NCBI GenBank assembly: GCA_029747015.1
Contig: JAKOGI010000126.1
Span: forward strand, 1 to 64,000
Reading direction: 5' to 3'
Origin: Carnegiea gigantea
Lineage: Eukaryota > Streptophyta > Magnoliopsida > Caryophyllales > Cactaceae
Length of the DNA stretch: 64,000 nucleotides
Shown: piece after piece, positions 35,616-48,160 of the stretch
Position numbering within the stretch: the first letter of the stretch is position 1
How the letters are laid out: each line of letters starts with the position of its first letter
Translations under genes and position numbers: made by a program
Notes under the pieces: generated by a model
Databases searched by the model: none
What the model saw: only the letters and a program-made list of their open reading frames with translations
What the model was told of the DNA's origin: nothing

Positions 35616-35945
35616 GGGTCTGTTCATTTCGTTGAAAAATATAGATTGATAAATGAGTAAAATTGATTGACATTGATAAAAGTGGGCTGAAATAGGTAGA
35701 AATGGGTATTTTTTTTGTTGAAGTGGATTGAAGTATGTTGAAGTAGGTTGAAGTGAATTGAAATTTTTTTTACATGATGGATACAAGTTGGTTAAAATAG
35801 TAAGAAGTAAGTTGAAGTGGGTTGGAGTTGGTTAAAGTAAGTATTTTTTTTATTGAAGTTACTGAAGTGAATTGAAATGAATTAAAGTGAGTTGAAATTG
35901 ATTGATGTTGGTAAATTGAGATTTACGAACGAAAAAAACAGGGCC
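35616..35945. mobile_element. MITE, family 1
   Basis: Ends gggtctgttcatttcgttg and acgaaaaaaacagggcc, with ATA flanking both sides (35613-35615 and 35946-35948). The interior is of GTTGAAGTGG-type repeats. Confidence 0.75.
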
Positions 35946-36099
35946 ATAAAGGGCCATTTGAGAAGGTTGATATAAGAAAAAAAAAAATAACAATAATGGA
36001 ATAGAGTTTTGAAGTTGTTTGTCATGTGTAGTATGTTACATATGTTAATTGCCTTAGGATGAAAGTTACCTGTATGTGATGTTCTAAATCTATAACTTA

Positions 36100-36333
36100 G
36101 GGCCTGTTCTTTTCGTAGGTAAATTGGAATAGGTAAAAGGGTGAAGTAGGTTGAGGTAGATTGAAGTGGGTTGAGGTAGATTGAGGTGGGTTGAATTTTT
36201 TATGTGATAAATTGAACTTGGTTAAATAATAAAAGTAGGTTGAAGTGGGTTGAAGTGGATTGAAGTAGGTCGAAGTGGGTTGAAGTGGATTGAGGTTAGT
36301 ATTTTAGAATTGACACACGAAAAGAACAAGGCC
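36100..36333. mobile_element. MITE, family 1, short copy
   Basis: Ends GGGCCTGTTCTTTTCGTAGG and CACGAAAAGAACAAGGCC, with TTA on both sides. It has a short interior of GGTTGAAGTG-type repeats and lies only 155 bp from the previous copy. Confidence 0.8.
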
Positions 36334-36339
36334 TTAGTT

Positions 36340-38742
36340 AAATATGTTGTATGGTACAAATATATTCTGTAGAAAAAAAAATATATGATATTGAAATTTA
36401 AGTTGTGAAATTTCATAGATGCTATAAGATCTAATAAGAATAAATAGCTGATGTACTAAGTCATAATTTAATTAACATGATATTAATTTATGTATTTTTT
36501 ATTTATTTTGAACTCTAGATTTATGTTTAGCAAATATCTACGGGTGAAAATGCTACTATCGTCTCATTTTTTAGATGTATGTTAATAAATTCAATTGAAT
36601 AATTGAATTGGGAGTACCTATCATCAATCTTTCTATCGATGCGATTTTTGGAATAGTTTGCAATATCTATCAATGTGACTCGACAAATGATCATCTTTCT
36701 TTTTGGAGTATATACTCCATGATGTTACTTGTCAGACCGATTCATTTACTATGCAAACTACACGTATGCAAGGGTCATATAAGAAGTTATAACGTGGAAA
36801 ATAACCATTAGATAAAAGACTGATTGTTAGTATGTAGCTAGTTTGGTATATTGATGGAATATTTAAGAGTTTTTATATCTAGTTAAATTGGAATATGAAT
36901 TATAAATGTCTATGCCTTTTTGTTGACTAAAATTCCTAATTTTTAAAATAAAATGAAAAAACTTAAATTAAACTTTTTTAACAATAAATAATAACATATT
37001 TAAGTTTAAATTTATCCACATCTTTCTTTAAGCTCCGTTTGATCTTTAGAAAATTTGATGAAAAGAAAAGTTAAAAAAAAATGTGAAGGAAAAAAAAAGT
37101 AGGAAGAAAATGAATTTTTTTCTCTTGTTTGGATAGAGGAAAGAATACAAGAATTTGGATAAGAAACTTGAATGTTGATAACCTACTTGAATTATGTTGA
37201 TATCATCTAAGTAATATGAGGTTGGAGGAGAATGAGATTTTTTCCTCAAACTTTCCTCATAATTTTATAAAAAAAATTTTATTACTTATTTCTAATAATT
37301 TTTCCACCTAGTTTTTCTGTAAATTTTTTATTTGTGATTTTCTCTAAACCAAACAAAAGAAAAAAAGTAACTTTCTCAAAAAATTTCCTTTCTACTAAAT
37401 TTTTCAAGGTTCAAATAGAGTCTTAATACTACATCAAACAAATTCATCAAAGATACCTTTCTCGGTCAATTTACTAAGATCAAGTGTAGCACCTTTCCCA
37501 AGGAAGGAGGGAATGTTTGCTTGGAAATATTCCCACTGTTCAAATGATAATCGTCACCAATTGCCAATTTGCTTAACATATTTGGCATTTATATACTTTG
37601 AGACAAAATTGCTCTTTCTGTTTATAACAAACTAAGATTAATACAAACTACGCTTTATCAGAAAAAAATCCTAACACAAGAAGTACATTTTATATTGTTC
37701 AACAGCACAAGTTTGACTCAAAGAGAGTATTTGGTTGCAAGAGCTTTTTGAAAAAAAAGAGCTTTTTGGGAGGTCTTAGCTATTTTGACTAGTCAAAACA
37801 GCTAAAGTGGTGTTTGATTGAAAAGTTATTTGGAAGAGCCGTTTGGATCCAAAAAGTTATTTTTCAAAAGGCTACTTTCATTAACCTTTTGAGAATAACT
37901 GTTTGTGAAAATGACATAACTATCCAAAAGTTTGAAAAAAGTACACCATATGCCATTAGCCTTTTGCAGTGATATTTGATATTGTATATTATTTAAATTT
38001 AATCTATTCAATATTAAATCATTCGAATATATATATTTCAATTCATAATAATAAAATATGTAAGCAAATAACATAATAATATTTTAAAACATAATTATCG
38101 TGTACATAGATATACACAAGTTGAAAAGAAAAAAAAGATTAATAAAAATACAAATTATGTACAACTAGTAATAAATTAAGGTTTTATCAATAAAGTTAAT
38201 TTGTACATATGATATAAATTTAATTCTTTTTGGAAAGAAAATAAGGTAATTAGTAATTGAAAAAATTATTTTAACTAAAAAGTAATTTAGAGACAAGGGC
38301 ACAGATGAAATTTTACTGAATATTTTTTTTTAAAACAGCTAATTTTATCAAATACTTTTTTTATAGACAGATAATTTAAACAGCTAATAGCTGTTTGCCA
38401 AATAAGGCCTAAATTGTAACTAATTAATTCTCCCAAACAAATTTGATAAAACAACACTTGGTGGGCTTAACTATTATTGAATTTAGATTTGGAAAAAAAA
38501 AAACTAATTCGAAATTTGAATCGAATGGCTTGAACTCGATACAAATCATAATATAAACACGATAATTTAATCTAAACCTGAACCTAAATTGATCTAAATT
38601 GCAGTCAAAAATACTTTCTTTTAAAACTACTTTTCTTCAGCAGATAATTTTATTAGATAGATTATAAAGACTTGACAACACAAAGAAATCGATCACAATT
38701 CAAACTATAATCTAATTTACTTAAATAACACATGATTTGTAA

Positions 38743-38779
<37 letters not shown>

Positions 38780-39120
38780 TGGTAGAAAGGTCTCGAAAGC
38801 GTGTTATCCAATAGGTCTTCTTGAGTTGCGGATTGTCCACAGCACCAGCCTCCAGTGGAAACAAATAATAAGAGGCGCACCCACCGTTAGAAAATAAAAA
38901 GTTAAAAACTACTCACCCTTTCCTTTAAAGAAAAAAGGAAATGGAAATGAGAAACAGTGCTAGTATTTACTATTTACCTATGTGTCCATGTAACGCACTG
39001 AGCCTTTCCTGTTATCCCGAACACTTTATTACAGTGTAGTTAATAATTATTTTGCCTCACCTAATCACCCTTAATTTTTACTACTGAAAAGCACAGAAAA
39101 TTATAATCAAATCGCAAATC
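36340..39120. other. Gene-free stretch with two possible MITEs
   Basis: No gene is recognised. About 37033-37424 has imperfect inverted ends (GCTCCGTTTGATCTTTAGAA / AAGGTTCAAATAGAGTC) next to TTAA on both sides. About 37723-38408 ends ctgtttgccaaataaggcc, akin to the MITE at 54909. An (ATT)n run lies at 38738-38780. Confidence 0.4.
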
Positions 39121-39181
39121 ACAAAACATGGAAAAAAAAAAAAAAGACCCAAATCTGCAGAAACTTCTCCTTCACTTTTCG

Positions 39182-39189
39182 TATAAAAT
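39182..39189 (+). promoter_or_regulatory. Possible TATA box of the NT-C2 coiled-coil gene
   Basis: tataaaat lies 352 bp before the start codon. An (ATT)n run at 39209-39246 and a GA-rich leader follow. The transcription start cannot be fixed from sequence alone. Confidence 0.35.
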
Positions 39190-39211
39190 TCTTACATTCA
39201 TCTGTTTGTAC

Positions 39212-39247
<36 letters not shown>

Positions 39248-39463
39248 TACAGTCAGTCATCTCTCCATATGCGAAGACTGTATACAGACTGTGCAAGCTT
39301 GATACTTGCTAGAGAGAGAAACACACACATTCAGAGAGAGGGGGAGAGAATCGGATCTGTGTTCGCTCCAAATTTCGAGGTCGGACCGAGTCGAATCCGA
39401 GTTCACTTGCTTGTCGGTGGTTGATGGAGGAATTCATCTGCTGCTAGGAGCGGTATTCCGGCG

Positions 39464-39520
39464 ATGCTTGCCGGAAATCCGTCGGCGGTGAGAGGATACC
39501 GGCGTAGCTCCGGCTACTAA
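39464..39520 (+). CDS. Upstream open reading frame in the leader
   Basis: An ATG opens an 18-codon frame (MLAGNPSAVRGYRRSSGY) that ends 20 bases before the main start. A second, 7-codon uORF lies at 39424-39447. If the transcript starts before them, scanning ribosomes would meet both first. Whether they are translated is unknown. Confidence 0.3.
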   Translation: MLAGNPSAVRGYRRSSGY

Positions 39521-39540
39521 AGCTAAGCTCAAGAAGAAAG

Positions 39541-42500
39541 ATGTTCAAGTGGAGGAGCGAGAAGAACAAGATCACCGTCGCCTTCAAATTGCAGTTTCAT
39601 GCTACTCAGGTACCTCACAAACTCCATTAATTCAAATGCGCTGTGATATTATTCATACACTGAGCGATTCGATTTTGTGATCTTAATTTGCGTTTCGATT
39701 TGATCAATGAAGGTGTCGGAATTTGGGGGAAATGGATTGGTGCTATCACTGGTACCAGCGGAGAATGGGAAACCAACTGCGAAATTGGAGAAATGTGTGA
39801 TGAGAGAGAATAGTTGTTATTGGGAGAATCCTGTTTTTGAAACAGTGAAATTCATCCAGGACCTAAAAACTGGCAAGATTCAGGAGAGAATCTACTACTT
39901 TATTATCTCCGCTGTATGTATTATCCATTTATCCCTCTCTTCTAGAGTTCTGTTTTTCTTTTTTTTTTTGGTGGTGGAAATGGGGTATTGTTTCTTGCCA
40001 CAGGAAAAAATAAAAATAAAAATTGGGGGTGTTAATTTGATGAAATTGTGATGTGTGTCGATTGCAGGGATCACCAAAAGGTAGTCTTGTGGGAGAGTTT
40101 TCTGTAAATATTGCAGATTATGCAGCGGCAAGCAAGGCTTGTTCAATTTCTTTTCCTTTTAAGAGCAATCGTCACTCACATTTGCATGTTAGTACTCTCT
40201 CTCTATCTCTATCCCTCCAAACCAAAAAAAAAAAAAAAAGAAGAAAAAAAAGTAATGATTCGTCAATCTTCATATGTCTTATCATTGTGGTTGGCAATGT
40301 TGTAGGTTTCAATTCAAAGGGTACAGGAAAATTCTAGCCAAAGGTGAGAATCTATGTCCTATCTTTTTTTTTTTTCTTTTTTATTTTTATTTGTTGGAGT
40401 TTGTGGGTGGATGGGCTCGTCGGTGGAGGCAATGGTTTTATAGAGTCGCAAGGGTGTGAAGTATGATGGTGTTGTGGCCTTGTGGGTTGATGATTTGCAG
40501 AGGTCTTGAAGAAGATGAAGTTCCCAAAATCAACCCGGATGAGAAGAGCTTAAGACGACATTTCAGTGATGGCGTTACAGAGGAAGGCATCAAAACAAGT
40601 TCTGTCGAAGTAAGGTGTCTTATTCCATGTTCATATGTAACTTTCTTCTGATCTAATGTGAGCTGTGTACTCTTAGATACTACGAGATTTGATACATTGA
40701 TTTTCATGACCCTGCCATCTTTGAGTTTATTTTAAAGTATCCTCAATCGTGGGTTTCTTACAATTAAGTCCTAAAATTATAAAAATATCCTTACGATTGT
40801 CCCCCCCCCTTTTTTTAAAAAAAACCCCAACGCTTCTCTTTTAAGTACCGACAACAACATCTATAGATTATCCAATAGCGGAAAGATAATTTTTGGGGTT
40901 TTTGCTTAACAAAAAAACTAAAAAGGACAATAATAAAGATATTTTTGTAATTTTAGGACTGAATTGTAAAGAATTCATAAGTAAATGTACTTAAAAATAA
41001 ACTCAAAAATGTCGGGATCACAAAAATTAATGCGCCAAATCTCAAGGTACCTAAAAGTCAACAGTTCAATCTAATGTCATTTATGGCTTTGTGGGAGGCA
41101 TACTATATCAGGGTTAAAGCTTGGAAGAGTTTTTTTTTTTTTTTTTTTTTTTTGGTTTTGTTTTTTTGGGGGCAGGGGAAGGCGGGATTGTATGTATGGT
41201 GACCTCTATATTGGCCATTTCAGTTGTGTTGATTTGCTTGTGACTCAAAGCAATGATGCTCATATTTTTGGCTGTTTGTTGACATGGCGTGATTGCTGTA
41301 TATGAAGGATGAACCTTTGAGAAAAACTGTGTCACTTTTGCCGGTGGTAAATGGTGTGCGTAGAGGCTCAAATGGCTCGGATATTACATTGCCAAGCTCT
41401 GGTAGCAGCTCTGGACTTGATACACCAAGAGAATTAGGAGCCAGGAACAATAATACGAATAGCGATCAGACCTTAAGTGGCTCCAACAATCAAGATCAGC
41501 AGAGAACCCGATGGGAGTTGGCAATTGTCCCTGCTAATGGCTCAAGCACAGATTACTCCCTGTATAGCCCGAGCTATGCCTTTTCTGGCGAGAGATCTCA
41601 GATGGGTATGGATGACTCTGTTGAGAAACTAAAAGCAGACCTTGTTGCTTTGTCTAGGAGAGCAGAAGTGTCAGAGTTGGAATTGCAAACTCTCCGAAAA
41701 CAGATTGTGAAGGAGAGCAAGAAAGGGCAGGACCTGTTAAGAGAAATTACTAGCTTAAAAGAGGAGAGGGATGCGCTGAAGGATGAATGTGAAAACCTTA
41801 AAGCCTACCAAAAACGTTCAGAAGACATGAAGGTCAAAAATAAGTTGCAGTTCGAGGGGGATCCATGGGCGCTTGTTGATGAAATCAGGGAAGAGTTAAA
41901 CCATGAGAAGCAACTCAAGTCCAGTCTTCAGTTACAGCTTCAGAAGACACAGGAGTCAAATGCTGAGCTGCTTCTTGCAGTGCAGGATCTGGAGCAGATG
42001 TTGGAAAAGAACAATAGAGGGATCTCAGACCTACCAAACAGGTCGGCATCTGGAGAGAGCGCTGTAGAGATTGAGGAAAGTATGCTGAGGTGCCAGAGTG
42101 ATGATGATGAAGAGCAAAAAGCTCTCGAAGAGCTTGTCAAGCAGCATAGTGATGCACAGGAGTCTTATTTACTTGAACAAAAGATAATGGACTTGTGTAG
42201 TGAAATTGAGATGTACAGGCGAGACAAAGATGAATTAGAGATGCAGATGGAGCAGCTTGCTCTTGATTACGAAATACTAAAGCAGGAAAACCATGAATTC
42301 TCCTGTAGAATGGAGCAAACCCATCTCAAGGAACAGCTTAAGGTGCAATATGAATACTCGAGTTCACATGCAGTCAGAAACGAACTTGAAGCTCAAAAAG
42401 AGAAGCTGCAAAGTGAAATCAAGGAGAAATCTGAAGAAATATCTTGCTGTTTGACTACAATAAAGGAGCTTGAAATTCGCAACAAAAGCTTAGAAGAAAA

Positions 42501-45284
42501 TCTGAAGAAACAAGCAGAAAGACTTACAGCTGATAAGGAAGCTGTTAACTTTGCTCTGATGGAACAGGAGCAGCGAGCTGCTCAGGCAGAAGCAGCTCTT
42601 ACTCAGTCTAATGCTACCATAAATCAACTTGAAACTGAGATAGATAAGTTGAAGAATGAACTCAAGAAGCAATTGGAAGAGCTGTCAGGCGCTTTGGCTA
42701 CCATAAAAGAGCTTGAAACCCATAATTGTAGCATGGACGAAGAGCTTGAGAAACAAGTGCAAGGATATAAAACTGATATGGACGCTCTACTTCATGCAAA
42801 AATGGAACAGGAGGGAAGGTCTCTCCTAGCAGAGGAAGCTGTTATTTCTTCCAAAGCCACCATAAATGGGCTCGAGAGCCACATCAAGAAGCTGGAGAAC
42901 GAACTGAAAAAGCATTCAGACGAGTCTTCCCACACCATGGCTACTGTAAAGGAGCTTGAAACTCACATCCAGAATCTTGAGGAAGAGTTGGAAAAACAGG
43001 CTGAAAGATTTGAAGCTGATCTGGGAGCTGTCATTAGTGCCAAAGTGGAGCAGGAGAAGAGGGCAATCCAAGCAGAAGAAGCCCTGAGATTGACGAGGTG
43101 GAAAAATGCAAATTCAGTTATGAGGATCCAGGACGAATTCAGAAAGCTATTCACACAAATGCAGGTGTCACTTGAAGCAAGTGAGAAGCTGGCGGGCAAA
43201 GCTCTGACTGAAGCTAGTCAACTTCGGCTACAAAATCGTCATCTCCAGGATATGCTTCAGAAGGCTCATGAAGAGCTTCAATCTGCCACCGATGATTATG
43301 AAACAAAATTGCAGGAGCTGTATAATCAAATTAACATGAAATCGACTCAGATGAAGCAGATGGTGCTGGAAACTGAAGAGGACGCCGAACAGGTTGAGAA
43401 TGAGAAGCAGCACAACGGTGAAGTTCAGTTGAGTGTTTCAGCAGAGAACTTGAAAATGAGAGTTGAGATAGAAAGGCTTATATCTGAAAACAAGTCGCTT
43501 GCTGAGTTGGCAGAGCAAGCGGGAGAACTGAAATCTGAACTTGAACAGATGAAAGCGGTGGTCAAAGAAAGAGATCTGGTTGTGGAAGGCGCAAGTGCTT
43601 CAGTGAATGAGGTGGCAGGGAAGTCACTTGGGGAATTGTATGTATTGAGGCATCTCGAGGATGAGAAGGAACAGGTGGTTATATCTCTGGAATCTGAAGT
43701 GGAAGCCCTAAGAGCTCAATGTGATGACTTGAAGCATTCTTTATATGAAGATGAATTGGAGAAGGAGAAATTAAGAAAGCAGGTGTTCCAACTTAAAAGT
43801 GACCTAAAGAAGAAGGATGAAGCAATCTCAAGCATGGAGAAGAAGTCCAAGGAGAACACTGGGCGAGTTGTTGCTCAAGAAAGATCAAGAACTGCCTCTA
43901 AAAACACAAAATCTGAATCTGTACGTGGTTCTAAAGAAGTCATTACTTTGAAGGAAAAAATAAAGTTGCTTGAGGTATCCATTCTGTTTCCCTTTTTGTT
44001 GTTAAATCTTTCGTTTTTCTCATGGTTGATAGTAGTTGTGAGTTGTGAATTACATAGTTTGCTTTTGGGTTTTCTTTGGGCCAAACCCAGGTGTTGCCCA
44101 TATGCATTATAAATAATAGGACTTATCTTGAGGATGCAGTGGGCTCATGCCATATTTTGAAGTTTTTCTAATCAAGTGGATGAGGGGTGAAAAAGGGTAG
44201 GATGCCAGATTCCAGATTGCTTTAAACCTCTGCTTTCATATGTCATAGGGACAAATTAAGTCGAAAGAAGCTGCCGTGGAGACCTCAACGGCTGCTTTTC
44301 TAGCAAAGGAAAAAGATCTTTATGACAAAATTGATGAACTGCAAACCACATTGGAAGAACTTGGTCAGCAGAGCTTAGACTTTGGCCAAGACACGATGAA
44401 AGAGGTGTGTGGAATTTGCAAGTCCTGTACATCAGCAGCATAACTCCAAATTCACCTGTGCATGCTCTGCACTGGAATTGTTTCAATGTATTTAATGCTT
44501 TGAACTGACTACAATACCCTATCTTTTAACATTTTCTTGTTATTATACAGGAAAAGGTTTCCGTTGGGATGCAAGTAGATTGTAGTGCCGATGAGGTCAC
44601 TTTAGCTATTGATGATGAGCCTGAAGACATTAGCAACACAACTGAAGATTTGAACAACACGATCCTTGCAGATAGGTACTTCAATCTTTCGTCTTCTTTT
44701 TCCACTGAACGAATCCTTTCTGGAATTGGAAACCAATAGACCTTTAGTCCATTGAGGCAACAATGGGTCTCTGTGGATTTATTTTGGGTTAGGCCAGTTT
44801 TGTTTGGGTGAAAGCTCAAAAGTGAGGTGGCCTGGTTCAGGCCCTAGGTAAGTTCTAGTTATAAATTGGTCGCACTGGGTAATCAGGCAATGTTCAACTT
44901 TGTCAGGTCTAGACAGGGATGATTACCTGCACTGACACTGGGTTCACTTGTTATCCTTGTACAAATGCTCTACATTTGCTGTCTGGCAAAATTTCTTAGG
45001 GGTGACAACTTGTTTCATGCTTCGTTTGCTTTCTCAGTGACAGAAAATTATTGCCAAGTACCCAGTTGATTCCTTCCGACCATAACTCCGGAGACCAACA
45101 GAAATTCGATATCTTGTTGAAGGAGATGGTTTTGTTGAAGGAAAAGAACAACTACATGGAAATGGAACTAAAGGAAATGCAGGATAGATACTCAGAAATA
45201 AGTCTCAAATTTGCAGAGGTAGAAGGGGAAAGGCAGCGGCTTGTGATGAAATTACGCAATGTTAAAAGCTCCAAGAAGAGCTAA
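39541..45284 (+). CDS. NT-C2 domain long coiled-coil protein (myosin heavy chain-related family)
   Basis: Nine exons with GT-AG borders join into one frame of 1243 residues: 39541-39609, 39713-39913, 40068-40187, 40306-40343, 40501-40609, 41308-43974, 44249-44404, 44551-44675 and 45038-45284. Exons 1-4 encode the N-terminal C2-like domain (NT-C2/EEIG1; MFKWRSEKNKITVAFKLQFH, LEKCVMRENSCYWENPVFET, GSLVGEFSVNIADY; about residues 1-145), thought to bind membranes or lipids. Exon 5 is a linker. Exon 6 alone gives 889 residues, almost wholly heptad-rich coiled coil, with three 81-residue tandem units from residue 563. The last exons continue the coil and end RNVKSSKKS. There is no motor domain despite the family name. 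The start MFK at the NT-C2 domain is the family's usual start. The length is somewhat above the roughly 1000 residues of Arabidopsis relatives. Function in plants is poorly known; relatives with this domain act in organelle positioning. No internal defect was seen. Confidence 0.9.
40660..41068. mobile_element. MULE-type MITE in intron 5
   Basis: Long inverted arms of about 125 bp pair the left part (GAGCTGTGTACTCTTAGATAC onward) with the right part read in reverse (GAACTGTTGACTTTTAGGTAC onward). A perfect 9-bp duplication atctaatgt flanks it (40651-40659 and 41069-41077). A 9-bp duplication and long arms are typical of Mutator-like elements. It lies wholly inside the intron between 40609 and 41308 and leaves both splice sites intact. 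Confidence 0.85.
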
Positions 45285-46100
45285 AATTAAAGGGACATTT
45301 CTCTCAAATTCCGAACAGTTTTGAGTACTAATGGAAGGGAGAGGCTAAAAGGGCAGTTCTGCACAGCAAAGGTTGGAGTTCTGGCGAATAAGTTCATATG
45401 TAAATGTGTTCTTTTTGGTTCTTTTAATTGTTGGTCTTGAAATTTCCCAAATGAATGTAATATATATTAGTTAGGGTAAAGGTGCACTACAGAATTCTGC
45501 ACTAGGAAAGGTTGTAATGTCTTATAAATTCATTGAAATTTGTCTGAGAGGAGGGCATGGCGTGGGTTCGAATGTTGGACATGCTATTTCATCAGTATAT
45601 ATTCTTCATTTATTATTTTGTAAGTAACTAAGTATACATGTTTCTCTCCAAAACAATATACCTCTCCATTTTTAGGAACATAGGAATAAGATTGTGTTCT
45701 TTTGAATCGTTTTAAAATTCGCTTCACATAAGGTGATAATGGTGTTCTAAGTTTATATGTTTTGTTTGGGAAGTTCATCTGTGTGCAATTTATACTCCGG
45801 CCAAAAGTTCTCTGTTAGTTTGTATGCATAATGCTGGGAAGGTGTTCGCTATCATATTTTTTTTGTTTGAAAAACAAAAGGAATTTTGAGAGGGCAATCC
45901 GATTGGTAAGAGATGTGAGAGATTTGGGCTCCACATATATCTTGAAGGAGAAGGATGCTGTGGGGTGATGGGCGTTGGGCCAAATCGAAATATGCGACAA
46001 CCAAATTTACGCTGAACTTATCTATTATATATTCTCTGCGTTTGTTTTTTTTTTTTTTTTTTTGGGGGGGGGGGGGGGGAAGCATGCATCAATCGACTCT
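45285..46100. other. 3' region of the coiled-coil gene and spacer
   Basis: The 3' untranslated region probably ends near 45450-45530 (aatgaatgtaatatatatta is a weak poly-A context). A run of T then G lies at about 46047-46079. A segment at 45885-45990 looks like a decayed element end but could not be classified. Confidence 0.4.
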
Positions 46101-46107
46101 CATGTAG

Positions 46108-46810
46108 GGTGTAATTGAGTAGAGATGAGCCGATTTGAGCTGAGCCAAGCAAGTTGATTAGCTCTCATGTAGCGCCAATTGAGTGGAGCTAAGTTAAGCT
46201 AGCTGATTGACTCTCATGCATGGGTGTAATTGAGTAGAGCTCGAGCCTGACATGCTCATTCTTATGCAAGCTAGGCTTTGGCTCAGCTTGAAGCTTGTCG
46301 AGCTTAAAAAGCTTAAGCTCTGTTTGAGCTCGGTTTAACATTATTAGCTGTGGACCTTTCTCTTGTTTGACTTGGTTTTCATTTTTTTTCCTTCGTTTTG
46401 CCTTGAAAAAAATTTTCCACTCAATATTGAACTAAATATAGTTAAAATTTTAAATTTAACCATGGATTCAAGAAACAAGAGATGGGGAAATTGAAAGATT
46501 GCACGAAAAAATTCACTAATCTAAATTCAAATTTGAAAGTGACCATGTAACTTAGCTATAGTATAACAGTGAATTATCTTTAATCATGCTCTAAATTATA
46601 AAAAATTGAGCCCAAGAAAACAAAAGTGTAAATTTCTTCAGTAAATAAATATATAAAAAAGAAATCGAGCCATCCAAGTCAAACCACGCCAAGTCATACT
46701 AAATTTGGGCTCAGATCAGTAAGACCAATGAGTTGGGTCAGGTTTAGCTTGATTGAGCCAAAGTTGAGCCATGACTGAATCGAATCCGTGAGCTCACTGA
46801 GCTCACTTGA
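46108..46810. repeat. GAGCT-rich degenerate repeat block
   Basis: The left part (46115-46340) is full of gagctgagcc, gagctaag, gagctcgag and cagcttgaagctt. The right part (46670-46810) carries the inverse kind (gagccatgactgaatcg, gagctcactgagctcac). The inverted relation suggests an old DNA transposon. No precise ends or target duplication were resolved. Confidence 0.4.
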
Positions 46811-46972
46811 TTTCATTAAAACCTACTCTCATGGTTTACAAATTTAGAAGGTACACACATGAATATTTGGCAATTTAATACGCTGAGATATGGCGAGTAA
46901 ATGAATCAACCATTCACAACTTTGTGAAAGTAATACTATTTTACTACCTTAAAGTTTAAATGAAGTAATTTA

Positions 46973-47117
46973 GGACATGTTCTTTTTGTGGGTCAATTTC
47001 AAAATACTAAACTCAACCCACTTCTACCTACTTCAACCAACTTCAGCCAACTTCAACCGGCTTTAACCTACTTCACCCTTTTATCCAACCTAATTTACCC
47101 ACGAAAAGAACAGACCG
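46973..47117. mobile_element. MITE, family 1, shortest copy
   Basis: Ends ggacatgttctttttgtggg and cccacgaaaagaacagaccg, with TTA on both sides. Only 145 bp, with about seven TTCAACC-type units. Confidence 0.8.
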
Positions 47118-47390
47118 TTAGTCCTCTATCCAGTAGAACATTTTAGAAATTATTGATGCCCCCAAAATGAGATTTTTTTAAAAATCCTTTTTTGTTTTTT
47201 TAAGAAGTTTTATGTCCTACCAGTGTATCAACAATAACTTCAACTAAGTTTCAGTAATAGCAATAGTACGATTACGGTCATTAAAATATGTCCAAGCATA
47301 TCAATATCAACACCGTCCTTTTTTCTTTTTTTAAAAAAATCCCACCAAAAATAGTGAAACTGTTGAAGTACCCCATTTTTGTTTTAAAGA

Positions 47391-47453
47391 CATACATGCG
47401 TGCACATGCGCACGCTTGCGCGCGCGCGCGCGCACACACACATATATATATAA
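47391..47453. repeat. Alternating purine-pyrimidine microsatellite
   Basis: catgcgtgcacatgcgcacg, then a CG run, then CA and TA runs: about 60 bases of almost unbroken purine-pyrimidine alternation. Confidence 0.85.
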
Positions 47454-48065
47454 AATTGGCTGGAATTAAATTTGATTTGAGATTTAGAATAAGACAATTC
47501 ATACTGATATGAGTTTGAAAGTATCTAAAGTGCAAATAGTCCATTCAAGAGTTACTACCTTATGATCATTATTGGCTTGTATCTTTAGAATGCACTTATC
47601 TACTATAATACTAACTCAAAATAAGCTCAAAACCAACACAAAATGAGATTGTACGGATGAGTCCAAAATATTTCCAAGCATTTGTTGATTTTGCTTTGTT
47701 ATTTAAAATCATATAGATAGACCCATACCCCAAGTAGCTAGGGAGCCACTCTTCACTTGGTCTACTCTTTGGAAATGCATCACGCATTATGTGGGCATAT
47801 AGTCTTGTGCCTCTTTTTTATGTTGCATAAGGGACAAAGTCGTATCCTTTATTGAAGGGACTATCAACTAAATTGAATAATTTGGGGATCATAATATTGA
47901 AAATAAGCTCAATTTTGCTTAATTTATAAAACTATATAGTTAAAACAAAACTTGTAAAAAAAGACACAAGAAAATCGAGGCCACATTTGGTCTACTGGAT
48001 TCATCGCCCTGTATGTGTTAGATAGTTGATGCATGTTTTTCTCTCATCCAAATCACACAGGTTGC

Positions 48066-48066
<1 letters not shown>

Positions 48067-48112
<46 letters not shown>

Positions 48113-48160
48113 GATTATTATTATTATTGTTGTTGTTGTTTTTTTTTTTTTTTTTTTTGA
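48067..48160. repeat. ATT/GTT/T microsatellite
   Basis: About 20 ATT units with one G interruption, followed by GTT units and an 18-base T run. Confidence 0.85.

Noticed and set aside
38662..38880. Minus-strand frame of 72 residues with an isoleucine run
   Set aside because: The isoleucine run comes from the ATT microsatellite, and no other evidence supports a gene.
41940..43413. Antisense open frames inside exon 6 of the coiled-coil gene
   Set aside because: They are shadows of the long sense frame, without motifs, and the sense frame has clear homology and splice sites.
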